Shown here one piece after another: positions 1 to 11,200 of a stretch of DNA of 64,000 nucleotides. This DNA is from Echinarachnius parma (lineage: Eukaryota; Echinodermata; Echinoidea; Clypeasteroida; Echinarachniidae). Under the pieces are notes generated by a model. It was given only the letters and a program-made list of their open reading frames with translations, was not told the DNA's origin and searched no databases. Numbering within the stretch: the first letter of the stretch is position 1; each line of letters begins with the position of its first letter. The translations under genes and the position numbers were made by a program. Location of the stretch: assembly GCA_037951105.1 (NCBI GenBank), contig JBAMJV010009681.1, positions 1 to 64,000 of the forward strand. The letters run 5' to 3'.

Positions 1-96
1 GGAAGATATTTAGGAAGATATTTAGGAGGAATATTGGAATACCACTTAGAACAAAATCATGACTTAGGAAGAAATCTGACTTAGGACAAATTTTAG

Positions 97-225
97 AATG
101 CCACCACTGATGCAGATGAATATGTTACAAAACAGTCAGCTGAAGAAGATGAAGAGAGACCAAGCGAGAATGTAGAAGAGGTATTATTCTTTTCATCAGA
201 TAGTGAATTATCTGAACAAAACTAA
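97..225 (+). CDS. possible terminal coding exon, acidic tail
   Basis: An open stretch follows a splice-acceptor-like TTTTAG at 91-96 and runs 42 codons to TAA at 223-225. It is rich in Glu, Asp and Ser (for example AEEDEERPSENVEE), as is common in disordered C-terminal tails. There is no start codon, no homology I recognise, and the upstream part of any gene would lie outside the window. The call rests only on the acceptor, the open frame and the biased composition, and it could be chance. Confidence 0.18.
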   Translation, partial: NATTDADEYVTKQSAEEDEERPSENVEEVLFFSSDSELSEQN

Positions 226-352
226 GAATGCTGGTATTTTATGAAATTAATCGTTATGGACTATGCAGTATGATTTATGTTGAGGGGATTTGGGTGAGTG
301 GAGATCAATGAACTGTGTTAATTGTTTGTTTAATTCTTCAAGTAGTTCAACA

Positions 353-1905
353 TTAAACGGATAGTTCAGTTTTGTTAAAGAGGGCGATTCAAGAAATAAT
401 GTTTTTTCTGAGGTAATGAAAATCCCAAGTGTCAAGTTTGAAAGAGCAGGCGCGCCGGAAGCAGTTTTGGATTGGGGGGCAAAACCCTAAGGGGGCTCAC
501 GATTTATGTGTTTAGGGGCTCATGCCCAACCACACTCACAGGGTTGCCAGAGGTGAGAGTGAGACATTGCGAGGATACAGCGACCAAGCCCGAGGGAGCG
601 AAGTGACTGAGCGGGTGTCCCCCCTCCCACGGTAATGAGCTTTTGCATTTGGGGACTTGAAATTGTGTAATCTGGTGGATAAAAACATAAATCAATATGC
701 CACATTATGTATGATCCAACAACATAGCTTACAGCGACCGAGGGCTGGGGCAGAGCCAGAGGGGGAGGGTTTGGGAGGGGGTATCCCCCTCCCACGGGGA
801 AGATTTTGCATTTATATACTTGAATTGGTGCAATCTGGTGTGTAAAAACATAAAGCATATGCCACATTATGTATGATCCAATATCATAGCTTACAGCCAA
901 AAATGAGTCCCGAGGGAGCAAAGCGACCGAGGGCTGGGGAGAGCCAGGAGGGGGGGGGGGGTTTGGGAGGGGGTATCCTCCTCCCACGGGGAAGATTTTG
1001 CATTTATATACTTGAAATGGTGCAATCTGGTGCATAAAAACATAAACCATATGCCACATTATGTATGATACAACAACATAGCTTACAGCCAAAAATGAGT
1101 CCCGAGGGAGCGAAGCGACCGAGGGCTGGGTAGAGCCAGAGGGGGAGGGTTTGGGAGGGGGTATCCCCCTCCCACGGGGAAGATTTTGCATTTATATACT
1201 TGAAATGGTGCAATCTGGTGCATAAAAACATAAACCATATGCCACATTATGTCTGATACAACAACATAGCTTACAGCCAAAAATGAGTCCCGAGGGAGCG
1301 AAGCGACCGAGAGCTGGGGCAAAGCCAGAGGGGGAGGGTTTGGGAGGGGGTATCCCCCTCCCACGGGGAAGATTTTGCATTTATATACTTGAAATGGAGC
1401 AATTTGGTGTACGTCACACAAACAGCCAGAGCAATGACAGCCTACACAGGAACTACGTGGCCCGGTACAGAAAAACCCACCCCACAAGTACAATACGCAA
1501 GTTACACAACAAACTGAGATAATTGTTTGCGAAAACTTAAAATAGCCGTATGAATTAGTTTTCAAACGTTAGAATTAACAAGTATCGGCTCATACATTTT
1601 CTTTTTTCTTTCCCACACTTCTTCCTTTTCTTTCTTTCTTTTTTTTGTGTTTTTTTTTTTTTTTTTTTGGGGGGGGGCTTTTTTGGGGGGGGCAAAAACG
1701 TGTTTTGCCCCCCCCCCCCCCACTTTTTGGATTGGGGGGGGGGGGCGGCCGCCCCCCTGCCCCCCCCCCCCCCCCCCCCCCCCACTTCCGGCGCCTATGT
1801 GAAAGAGCATACAATGTTAATGACAGAATAAACTTTATTTGATACAAATCAATTCAGAAACAGCTAGCTTATCAAAATATGTCCGGTCGGATTAAATCAA
1901 TTTCC
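353..1905 (+). mobile_element. TTAA-type MITE (family A), split by a hAT insertion
   Basis: The left part (353-446) and right part (1800-1905) together match the 5' half of the MITE family that is complete at 43434, 48017, 53838 and 59057. The left end carries TTAA followed by a variant of GGATAGTTCAGTTTTG, and the right part reads into the shared AGAATAAACTTTATTTGAT block. The copy is truncated on the right. The hAT element at 447-1799 interrupts it. Confidence 0.7.
447..1799 (+). mobile_element. non-autonomous hAT-type element with tandem internal repeats
   Basis: The ends are CAGGCGCGCCGGAAGC and, on the other strand, CATAGGCGCCGGAAGTG. They are flanked by an 8-bp target duplication TGAAAGAG at 439-446 and 1800-1807, as expected for hAT transposition. 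The interior has about four tandem units of roughly 185 bp (731-1400), each with a GTCCCGAGGGAGCGAAGCGA core, a CCCCCTCCCACGGGGAAG block and an AT-rich part. Long C/G runs mark both subterminal regions. No transposase is visible, so it is a deletion derivative. A sibling in the opposite orientation lies at 59728-61019. Confidence 0.75.
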
Positions 1906-1924
1906 AACTTCGGGGTCGACATGT

Positions 1925-2127
1925 GGATGTGGTTGTGGCAAGATTGGTAGAGCGCACGCCTTCCGATCATGAGATCCCGAGTTCGAACCCTGCCCACTGC
2001 CTTTGCAATATCATTGTGTGGGTTTGAAATGTACCTGTTGACCGTGGGGAATAATAATTAAATAATTATTTAAGCGGTTAGAGGCTCTTTGCAATTTGCG
2101 CTATATAAATGTCTATTATTATTATTA
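1925..2127 (+). repeat. tRNA-derived SINE
   Basis: The head contains an A-box-like TGGCAAGATTGG (1936-1947) and a B-box-like AGTTCGAACC (1980-1989), separated as in an internal RNA polymerase III promoter. An unrelated body follows, with the phrase GCGCTATATAAATG, and the 3' end is a TTA-type simple tail (2111-2127). Such heads, bodies and short-repeat tails are typical of tRNA-derived SINEs in marine deuterostomes. Confidence 0.7.
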
Positions 2128-2767
2128 TATTACAGCCTAGCACCACTGAGCTGTATACGGCATTATATTCCGATGTCGACCATTTCCCATGAGGCATTGC
2201 GGATTTCGGCCTGTCCGCTGCAACCGATAGTTGGCGCACTGTATTGTGAATCCACCGAATTGGGTAGTATGTTCATAATTGAGCAACTGTATTTTGATCA
2301 TCTACTTTATGCTTTAAATGTCATTGTTATCTATACCATGCAAATATTTAGTGTTCTCGCATCTTGTTATGCCTCACACCGCATGTTACAGGTTCATGTA
2401 TACACTGTTTTATTTTATGTTCTGTTTTATACAAGAAGTACATTTTACTCATTTGAAAATATGTGTTGATAAACATGTATCATACTTCCCTGCTTTATTA
2501 ATTGAAAGACTTATGTGTAGTCTTGTATAATATAATTTAACTGTACCTCATATGTTGTCTTTTTATTTGAGGCACTGTAATAAAGTGATCCGTTAACTTT
2601 ATATCCCCCAAGTTATGTTTGAGACTTCATTCATATACCAATTTCGTTTTGAAATTCTTGAAAAATGATATGTTAGAATTTCATAGAAAAGGAATAAAGT
2701 TTGCCTAGTGAAACAGAGAAAATCAATGTGTGAATGGTTTGAATAGAGTATCTAAATTCAGATACTA
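2128..2767. other. spacer with a plus-strand poly(A) signal
   Basis: I see no convincing gene. AATAAA lies at 2579-2584 on the plus strand and could end a transcript from the left. From about 2600 the sequence resembles the left part of the MITE family seen at 6871 and 33944 (GTTTGCCTAGTGAAA block), but it is degraded. Confidence 0.3.
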
Positions 2768-2769
2768 TG

Positions 2770-3171
2770 GGCTTTTCGCAAGCGCAACGCGGCCCTAGAA
2801 AGTAGCGTGTCGTGTGCAAAATCGCCAATTTCCTGTAGTAACAGCGGTCCCTCCGTTGTTGAACTGTTATCACCGACGGTCTTTGGTCAATTCTGCGTCC
2901 GGGCTATGAGACCGCTCGATCACGCAAACAGCCAATCAGCGGCGCTCGCTGCTCGTAGTGATGTCAAACGTTCATCATCAGCGCTCGCTGTAGTGTAGTG
3001 TGTAGTGTGCATGTGTAGTGGGCTACCCAGCTGTTCAACGATCCGAGTCTACGGCCGCGTTTACCAAATAAGCGAAACGGCTTGTAAACCAGAGTTGTTT
3101 TAGCGCGGCCGACGTACCAATAGATCGTTCCTGCGTCGGTGAAAGCCGCGTAGGACGCTGGGCGAAAAGCC
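2770..3171. repeat. GC-rich segment bounded by inverted GGCTTTTCGC
   Basis: GGCTTTTCGC at 2770-2779 is repeated in inverse orientation at 3162-3171, enclosing about 400 bp of GC- and CpG-rich DNA within AT-rich spacer. A CCAAT box (AGCCAATCAGCG near 2930) and GTAGTGT repeats lie inside. It may be a short inverted-repeat transposon or a CpG-rich promoter-like segment. No coding sequence is evident and no target duplication is clear. Confidence 0.4.
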
Positions 3172-4456
3172 TCTACTCTCGACTACGGTCGGAAACTGCC
3201 CATAGATGCTCCCAAATTCAATCTGAATTATATCCATGATTATGGAAACATTAACTTACTAAACAAGATTACAACCCATTTCATTACCATAGGCCAAATA
3301 ACAAGGTACAAGACAAGTCGGTAAGCTTTGTTAAAATTGTACAAGTTAATGGATCACTTTAAGTCTCTTGCCTTGCTTTGTTCTGGAATATACAAGGTTA
3401 CATTTCGTGTGAAATATTGCCAAATAACGCATGTATATATAAATATTTATGTTCAAGTACTATATTTCGTTTGTGGGTAAAAGTTTAAACATCACATTCT
3501 TTTAGCATATTATGTAGAACTTTTTTCTATAAACAAAGACATTGCCAAGTTTCTTTCCTTTTATTTTGCTTAATAAAAAGAAACAAAATACACTTACTTT
3601 AATATCAATGTGTGTAAATATTGTATTTGTGTGTTATAAATGGAGAGTGCAAAGAAGGTGGTAAACATAACAACGAGTAAGTTATTGATTGTATGATGAT
3701 ATTGGATCCTTAATGAGATGTATGAAACAAATCATCACATTACACACAATCAAAGATGTTGCATAATGCAATGTATTATCACACAAGTAATACACACCAA
3801 ATTTCTAAGTAATATGGAACGTTTAACAAATCTTTAATTAATAAATGGCTTTGACAAGTATTGAATTACTAACTGGCTCAAACAAAATCTAAACTGGGAA
3901 TGTTTATTTGTCAATCCAGTAGATATTACATAATCGATCATCTGACATACTTTTTTTTTTACTCATATTGACAAGATAAGAACACATTTCGTCAACATTA
4001 TACTAGTACAGAACTTCCCTTTATGAAATTGTTTGCATGGTTATAAAATTGTATTTACATGTGTAAGCAAATCAATAATTATAATAGATACATTTTTACC
4101 AAAAAGCATAGTACAGTGTACAGTACAACACAAATTTTACAAAATAACCGACATGAAAGCGGGCATTCGGTTCTGATTATATTATGGATATCCTTTCTTT
4201 TATTAAACATGGTACTAGTGCAGTCAGGTTATAAACAATGTTTTGAATGGGTTTCAAAATGCTCAAACCATTTGAGTATAATAATACAAAATGTGGTAAT
4301 TGACTAATGTATGTGTCTCTATCACAAACATCCTATGCTATGTATGGGACTGTGGTATCACAATACTGACCCTATCTAACTCGTAAAATAACCCATCTGC
4401 GGAATTTTCCAGTCCAGTTTCTGTCATTTATGGTAGACAAATGGTAGAGGTTTCAA
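3172..4456. other. AT-rich spacer without a recognisable gene
   Basis: Only low-complexity AT-rich DNA and short T runs (near 3950) are seen. Open frames here are short and lack any recognisable motif. Confidence 0.5.
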
Positions 4457-4491
4457 TTTATTACCATATCCTTCAATAAGTGTGACATTTA

Positions 4492-4589
4492 TTATGTATT
4501 TGAAGGTTTAATCGACTCATTCAATTCCGATTCACTTTTCATTTTCGAATCGGTGCCTCGCGACCTAGGAGCAGCACTTGATACACTTT
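4492..4589 (-). CDS. candidate NLR terminal exon
   Basis: After a pyrimidine-rich acceptor (TCAATGTCACAG) there is an open frame SVSSAAPRSRGTDSKM, SESELNESIKPSNT, then TAA. AATAAA overlaps the stop (4488-4493, minus strand), and a second lies at 4457-4462. It looks like the polar C-terminal tail and 3' end of a gene. However, that frame needs one base from the preceding exon, whereas the exon at 5077 ends in phase 0. Either an intervening exon is missed, another splice site is used, or the exon belongs to something else. Confidence 0.3.
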
Positions 4590-5076
4590 CTGTGACATTG
4601 ACACAGTGAAAGAAAAGTCGTGTTCCTGACCCGATTAAAATTCGAAATAACATGACCCAGTACCAAAAGTAGGGGCTGAGAACGCAGATTAAGAATATTG
4701 TATTTGTATTTCGGTCCATGAATCTTGAAATGCAAAATTTCAGCCCTGAATCATAGTAATCCGTTCGAATAATTAGCGTTTCAAGGGTTATTTTTAGGCC
4801 AATATAGAATTTCTTTGAAACAAAAAAAATAATGTAATGTTTTCATGTTTTAAAAGAGCTGTCATTTGACTCCACATTGAATAAAAGATGACAAAAAAGG
4901 AGCTATTTGTGTTTGTCAAATCCTATGATGCGGGGTGAGCGCGTTCAAGAGAGGTCAACGCAATTCATGTACCGATCCGTGGCCGATAAATGGGGCGACT
5001 TTGGACGGGGTTGCGTGCTCACTGATTAATTGTTATACATCCCTATATTTCAATTGAATTTGCCTACCATTCTTAC

Positions 5077-5223
5077 CTCAGAACCTTCATTTCCCTCAGA
5101 AGAAGAGTCTCTGTGAGGATAGACACTATCTAAGGTGAGGATCTTGAGACATGGCAGCGGTGACACCATGATGTTTAGTTCATGACGCGACAAATGTAGC
5201 CTATAGAGTGTCAACTCTGTGAT
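5077..5223 (-). CDS. NLR exon: LRR-type repeat
   Basis: The 147-bp, phase 0-0 exon starts after CTACGTACAG and ends at TGAG/GTAAGA. It encodes ITELTLYRLHLSRHELNIM, then SPLPCLKILTLDSV and an acidic SSSEGNEGSE tail. The L-x-x-L-x-L pattern continues the repeat of the exon at 9289-9483. The region between them (5.3-9.2 kb) is transposon-derived. Another exon could be missed there, but the phases allow direct joining. Confidence 0.7.
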
Positions 5224-8200
5224 CTGTACGTAGATAATATTTCGTTTTATGTATAGGGTATAGCGAGTAACACAACGTCCATATGTAATTAGTTTTTAGC
5301 GTTCAAATTTCGATTACAAAATATAAAGTTAGAAACGCATTTTTTCTAATCGACTTACAAAATATGTTATATGAGGATTTAACTAGGGCAATGCATGATA
5401 CATATATGCTACAATTGCAATGTTTGACATACAAGGGAATATAATTGTTTCCGAATTTAAGGTCATGATTTGCTTGTTTCCGGATACCTTTGTGTAAAAT
5501 ATAACACGAGTGTGTATCCCTGCATATTGCTAGTTTTGGCAAATATAGATAGATAATGGATAAAACAAGCAACACAGTTTATCGATTTCACTTGTTTGTA
5601 ACGTACATACATCGCATGTCTATGATCTGGCGAAGTAGACGAGTAGACACCATATTATGTCAAATACATATTGTGACAAAAATGGCATACATTATTTTCA
5701 GAATGTACACTGCCATGAATGTATTAAAAAGGTAATACAGTTTTGGTGAGGCTGAGCTTTAGTAACTAAGCCTGCATAATACCATACCAAACTAATGCTC
5801 GAAAAGTATATAATATTACAAAGACTAAGTAAAAAGCCTATTATCATTAAAAAAATAGTCATTAAAACACAAGAGGGTGCTCTCTAAAAAATATTGGTTC
5901 AAACCATTTTTCATACAAAATTATGCATGTGATGTTTTGTTTGAATAATGATTAAATAGTGAAATCATCAACAACTATTTAAAGACCACTTTTGACATTT
6001 TTTGAAAAAAGTGGAAGCATGTATAATTTCGGAAATAATATCGCTAGTGATATTCGTTTGTCTCGCAATGTATGGTCAAACTGGGAATCTAAAAGATCAT
6101 GACGTTTCGTGTGCCGCTGCAACACTTTGTCAAATGATAAAATCTAATGTAGACAATCCATTGCGGATTATATATTTACTATTATTGATTGAACATACGG
6201 GCGCCCTGCCCTGAAATTGATACGTAGATATGAGCTTTGTAGCAAGAAGGTGGCTCGGTTCTACCGTGGGTTCGGAATCAGCCGTTGAGGGCCGGTTGGT
6301 CGGGGTAGTGTCATGGCGACGTATCGTACGCTGGTTCGGCAGGCGGGCCGATCCAGTGTCCCGTTGATTGGTTGAGTGCCCGTGTGCACCGGCCAATCGA
6401 CGCGGTCTGTTGTTGACCTATCAGGTACGCACTCGCTTATGCGAGATTGTGAGTTTGGAGCCACGGTAGAGCATAAAAAACCGATTGTCTACATTAGATT
6501 TTATCATATGACAAGTGTTGCAGCGGCACACGAAACGTCATGATCTTTTAGATTCCCAGTTTGACCATACATTGCGAGACAAACGAATATCACTAGTGAT
6601 ATTATTTCCGATACTATATCCACAATGGATTATATATTTACTATCATGTATAATTTGTTTTATGAAATTCATTGAATACATATGGGCCCTATAGATTTAT
6701 TACGATCGAATATATGCATTGATATTTCACCCATTTTGAACCGATTTTGATCAAATAAAGTCTTTTCTGCCATTAAGATTGTATGCTCGTTCAAAAATTT
6801 TACTCAGTTTGTCATTAGCTTGCACAAAATATTTTGTGCAGCGCCCTCTATACCAAACTGAACAACCCCTTTAAAGTGACACAGGTAAAGTGTCTAACTC
6901 CAAGAAAAATACTTGGAGCTTCCTCGTTTCTCTTCTGACGTGTTGTTTAGCTTATGGTAAGAGAAGAATAAAATAGGGTTCGGTTTGTTTAAATGTCCCT
7001 TTAGTATGAAGATAATTATCCTTGAAAATCATTATTTCAAAAGCGTTAGCTAACGGATTTGATAAAAAGTACAATTGTCGTCGCTGAACACGTCCTGCGC
7101 CAGCGCACGTGGGAAATTTTCCCAACCCACTGAACTTTGAGTCTAGCGTGCGCAAATTCCATGAATTCCGTACCGTCTGTAGCTGTATACACGGGTGCGG
7201 ATATCGTCAAGATCAAGCGGATGAGTATTACTGCAACAAATCTACAACAGACCATCAGTATTCGGTGATAAAATATGAACTAAATATTCGTTTTTTCACT
7301 AGGTAAACAGTGTTCGTTTTCTTTCAAACTTCCACAAATCTTTCAATTCTATTTTACAATGATATTGATATAGGATTGAAGTCTCAAATGTCAGTTTGTG
7401 CAATATCTGACACTTTACCTGTGTCACTTTAATCATAAAAACACCATTGGCTTAATTGGCCATGACCTCAGGGCGGCGATCACGGGGGGGATGGGGGGGG
7501 GGGATATATCCCCCCCCCAATATTTCAGTTGGGGGGGATGGCCTGTATTATCATCCCCCCCCCCCCCCCCAATATTTTGGGTAATAAATATAAAATAACA
7601 TTAAAATAAAGGAGTATTGCCCCCTCTCATGAATGGTAGTTGTTACTATAATCTTCTTTAAACCACTTTTTGATAATGCTAAACTGCCCAAATCCAAAAT
7701 ATTCCGGGGCTGCGCCCCTGCAACACCCATTAAGGTTATTTGACCCAGTCCCGGCCCTGTACTCATTGAATAATTTAATTCAGGACTTCTCCATTGGCAC
7801 ACTTTCAGGCGATTCTGGCCCACTGACCACTGTGCGTCTGCGCTTTGCTCACTAAAATTGAGCTACATATTCAATAGTTAAGTGCAATTCTGTTTATTAC
7901 AAAGCTTCCGGGGCTCCGCCCTGGACCCCCAGTAAGCTTACCAACGTAGGTATCCCTTGACTTATTCTATATTCAGGAGTCCATCAGGATCATTGCAAAC
8001 GACAGTATGTATCTATCATACTAAAGTTCACCCATATACTTAGACAAAGCCCTCCTCATAAAATGCTTGAAATGTGCACTTAATAATCTTCCAATTTCTA
8101 AACAGCTAAATCAAAAGCAAATTAACTAAAGAATATTTAACTCTATATTTACATAATCATAGATACCATTTTTATATCTGGATATTACAAATCCCAGAGC

Positions 8201-11200
8201 TTCCGGGGGGTCCACCCCCGGACCCCCAATAAGCTTCCCAATGTGGGTATCCCATGACTGATGCTATTCAGGGTTCCATCAGGATGATTGCAATCTATGT
8301 ATCTATCAGGCTAATGTTTATCTTGTTCAAAGCCCACCTCATAACATGATGCTTGCAATGTACACGTAATAATCGTCCAATTTCTAAACAGATAAATTAA
8401 GTAACTCTATTACATATAGATATCATATATCTGGATATTACAAATCCCAAAGCTTCCGGGGCTCCGCCCCTGGACCCCAATAAGCTTACCAACGTAGGTA
8501 TCCCTCAGAGTCCATCAGATGATCAGGATCATTGCAATCGACAGTATAGGCTAAAGTTCATCCATACCGTATGCTTGCAGTGTGCACTTACTAATCTTCC
8601 AATTTCTAAACAGCTAAATCAAAAGCTAATTAACTAAAGAATAGCTAACTCTATGTTTACATATAGACACTGGCGTAAATCTGTCCGCAAAACACAATGC
8701 ATTGGGGGGTCGAGCAATTGTTCACAAACGGTTTGTGAACAATTGCTCGACCCCCCAATGCATTGTGCTTTCCGAACAGATTTACGCCAGTGCATATAGA
8801 CATAATATATCTGGATATTATAAATCCCAAAGCTTCTGGGGGCTCCGCCCCCTAGACCCCCATAAGCTTCCACATATTGGTATCCCATATCTTGGACAAA
8901 TCCCAACCCATAACATGTCATCATGATGCTTGCAATGCTTGCAAAAATTAATAATCTTCCAATTTCTAAACAGCTGAATTCAAAAGCTTGTGTGGCCCCC
9001 TAACCACCCCCACACCCTCAGTCATAAAAACATGTGCACGCTGCTGGGTTGTCGCTTCACTCCCTCGCCAGAGATGGTCAAAATTACGAATCATCCCCCC
9101 CAATGGCGAGAAGAAATCGATGCCCTTGTCATATACTGTGTCCATGCCTACCCCATTGCCCATCAGCACCATTCGAATGGTTTTCATGAAGAATCATGAG
9201 CACCAACATTTTGCAACAATATGTTATAACAAGCATGATTGGGAGAAAACCTTATTATGACCACTTCGTGTGCGGATTTATAATTTACCTTTAAATGAGG
9301 GGCTGCGATTTGTAGCAATTTCACAAAATTCTGTTTGGATGAAGTGCGACACTCGTTTGGTATCAACCTCAATGACTGCAGTTTTGGTAATGTGCACAGT
9401 TCCATGGCTGCTTCGCGGAATAAAGGGCTTGTGTCACCAGAGGTCGGTATTGTATGTTGATCGGGGTTAACATCCAACTTCTCCTGAATCAAGTACACAT
9501 TTTATACAATATTATATAAAATTTCAATTAAAAGTGGGGAGCTGAATGACTTACTTCTAATATTTAGAATTATATTATTATGTATGAGTGTATCATAGTT
9601 TTATACCGACAGTTGTGGCAAAGGTAAGAGCATGAAGAACATTCCATTGAAAATGTTCCTAATAAATTTGTCTAAAAACAATATTATTTATATGAATGCG
9701 ACCATGTTCAATGTTTAAATCCATATGTAGTAAGAAACATAGCTTATTTCAACAAATTCGAACAAATTGTACTGATCAATATAAGTGTGGTGACTAATAG
9801 GCCATTATGTTTCCATATAGGCAGGTCATGAAGAGACATTCAATATAAGATACCTTCAGATGATGACATGCAGCCCAGGCAAATGCATATCTTGATAATT
9901 TGTGGCCCCCTACGTCCAAAGTAATTGAAGTCTTTTTCATCAAGTAATCGACAATGGGTGCAATGACATCCTCGTTTTGGCATTCAAAGGCGATGTCCAT
10001 GACGAAGCTTTCTTTCACGGGTGATCCATAATTCTTATGGTCATTGGATTCGTCTATGGGGAAAAGGGATTCAAGATTAAAACATGTGTGATTACCCAGG
10101 GGGCAAAAGGGGTTTATCAGCTTTTGGCTGTTGTAAAAGGTTGGTCATCACAAATGGTTTCTAGGACCCTTTAGGATCACAACCTAGGTGGACAACCTCG
10201 CAAACTAGCTACTGGAATTCCACAGTATGAGTTTCAACAAAACCACACATAATATACTAAATAGTTGTTTTAGCCTTAGGGTCATGAATACCCAGTCACA
10301 CATCTTGCACACTTACATAACAATGCACAGCTGATTCTAGCTTGTCTGTTTTCATGGAGGTCTTCTCTTGAGACCTGCGCATCGTTAGATACCAAATTTG
10401 AGCATATTGCATCTTTGGTTACTGTGTCACACGTCGTTACAACGTGATACGTCACATACGGACGTGCAATTCGTATACAGCGCATATGAATAAAAGGCAA
10501 CTAAATTCTGAACAATGCAGCTATATTTCGATCTTTGAAAACGCAATTTGCATTTAAGATATTAAGAGTATTATAAAGTGAAACTAAGTATGCAAATTAA
10601 TAATCATTAACAACAATTAAATACATAATACTATGAGCTGTTAATGTTATAATTTCTTTAGATGCGGTTAAACTACTATATCAAATGATACAAAATACAA
10701 TGAGATACACAGGAGGAGAGAAAGGGGTGTGAAAAAGGGCAGGCTGTCATCAATGGACTCCAATAATACTTATACTCGAGGTCTACCCACCCAGTTTGGA
10801 CGAAGTGTGTCTGTAGGCTTACATGACACGTTCGAGGGCGAGTCTCATTCTAGGTCTGAAAGATACATATCGTGAAGCTTGCAAAGGAGGTATAACAGAC
10901 ATGAACATAGTTGGCTCATGTTAAAGGTTGGCCTACATGAATGACTCATATGACCTTCTAGAAACACAACCTAGTTAAGACTGGCTGCTGGAAGTCCACA
11001 TGAAGCGGAACTTGAAAAGCATCTACACAAAACTCAGTAAATGCAGCCATCTCTACAAACAGAGTTGAAGTGTATGCTCCCTCTATGCTGCATCTCCATT
11101 CATCCAGCCCATACCATACATTTGGTCAGAGTCGTGTCGTCGGGGATAAAGAGGTTGTAGTCAATGTCAATGATGACCGAACTGTTAAATAACAGTGGTT

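Noticed and set aside
1555-1847. Gly/Pro/Lys-rich open frames
   Set aside because: They come from G, C and T runs in the hAT subterminal region.
2089-2469. 126-codon frame after the SINE
   Set aside because: It begins in the SINE tail, has no motif and no splice context.
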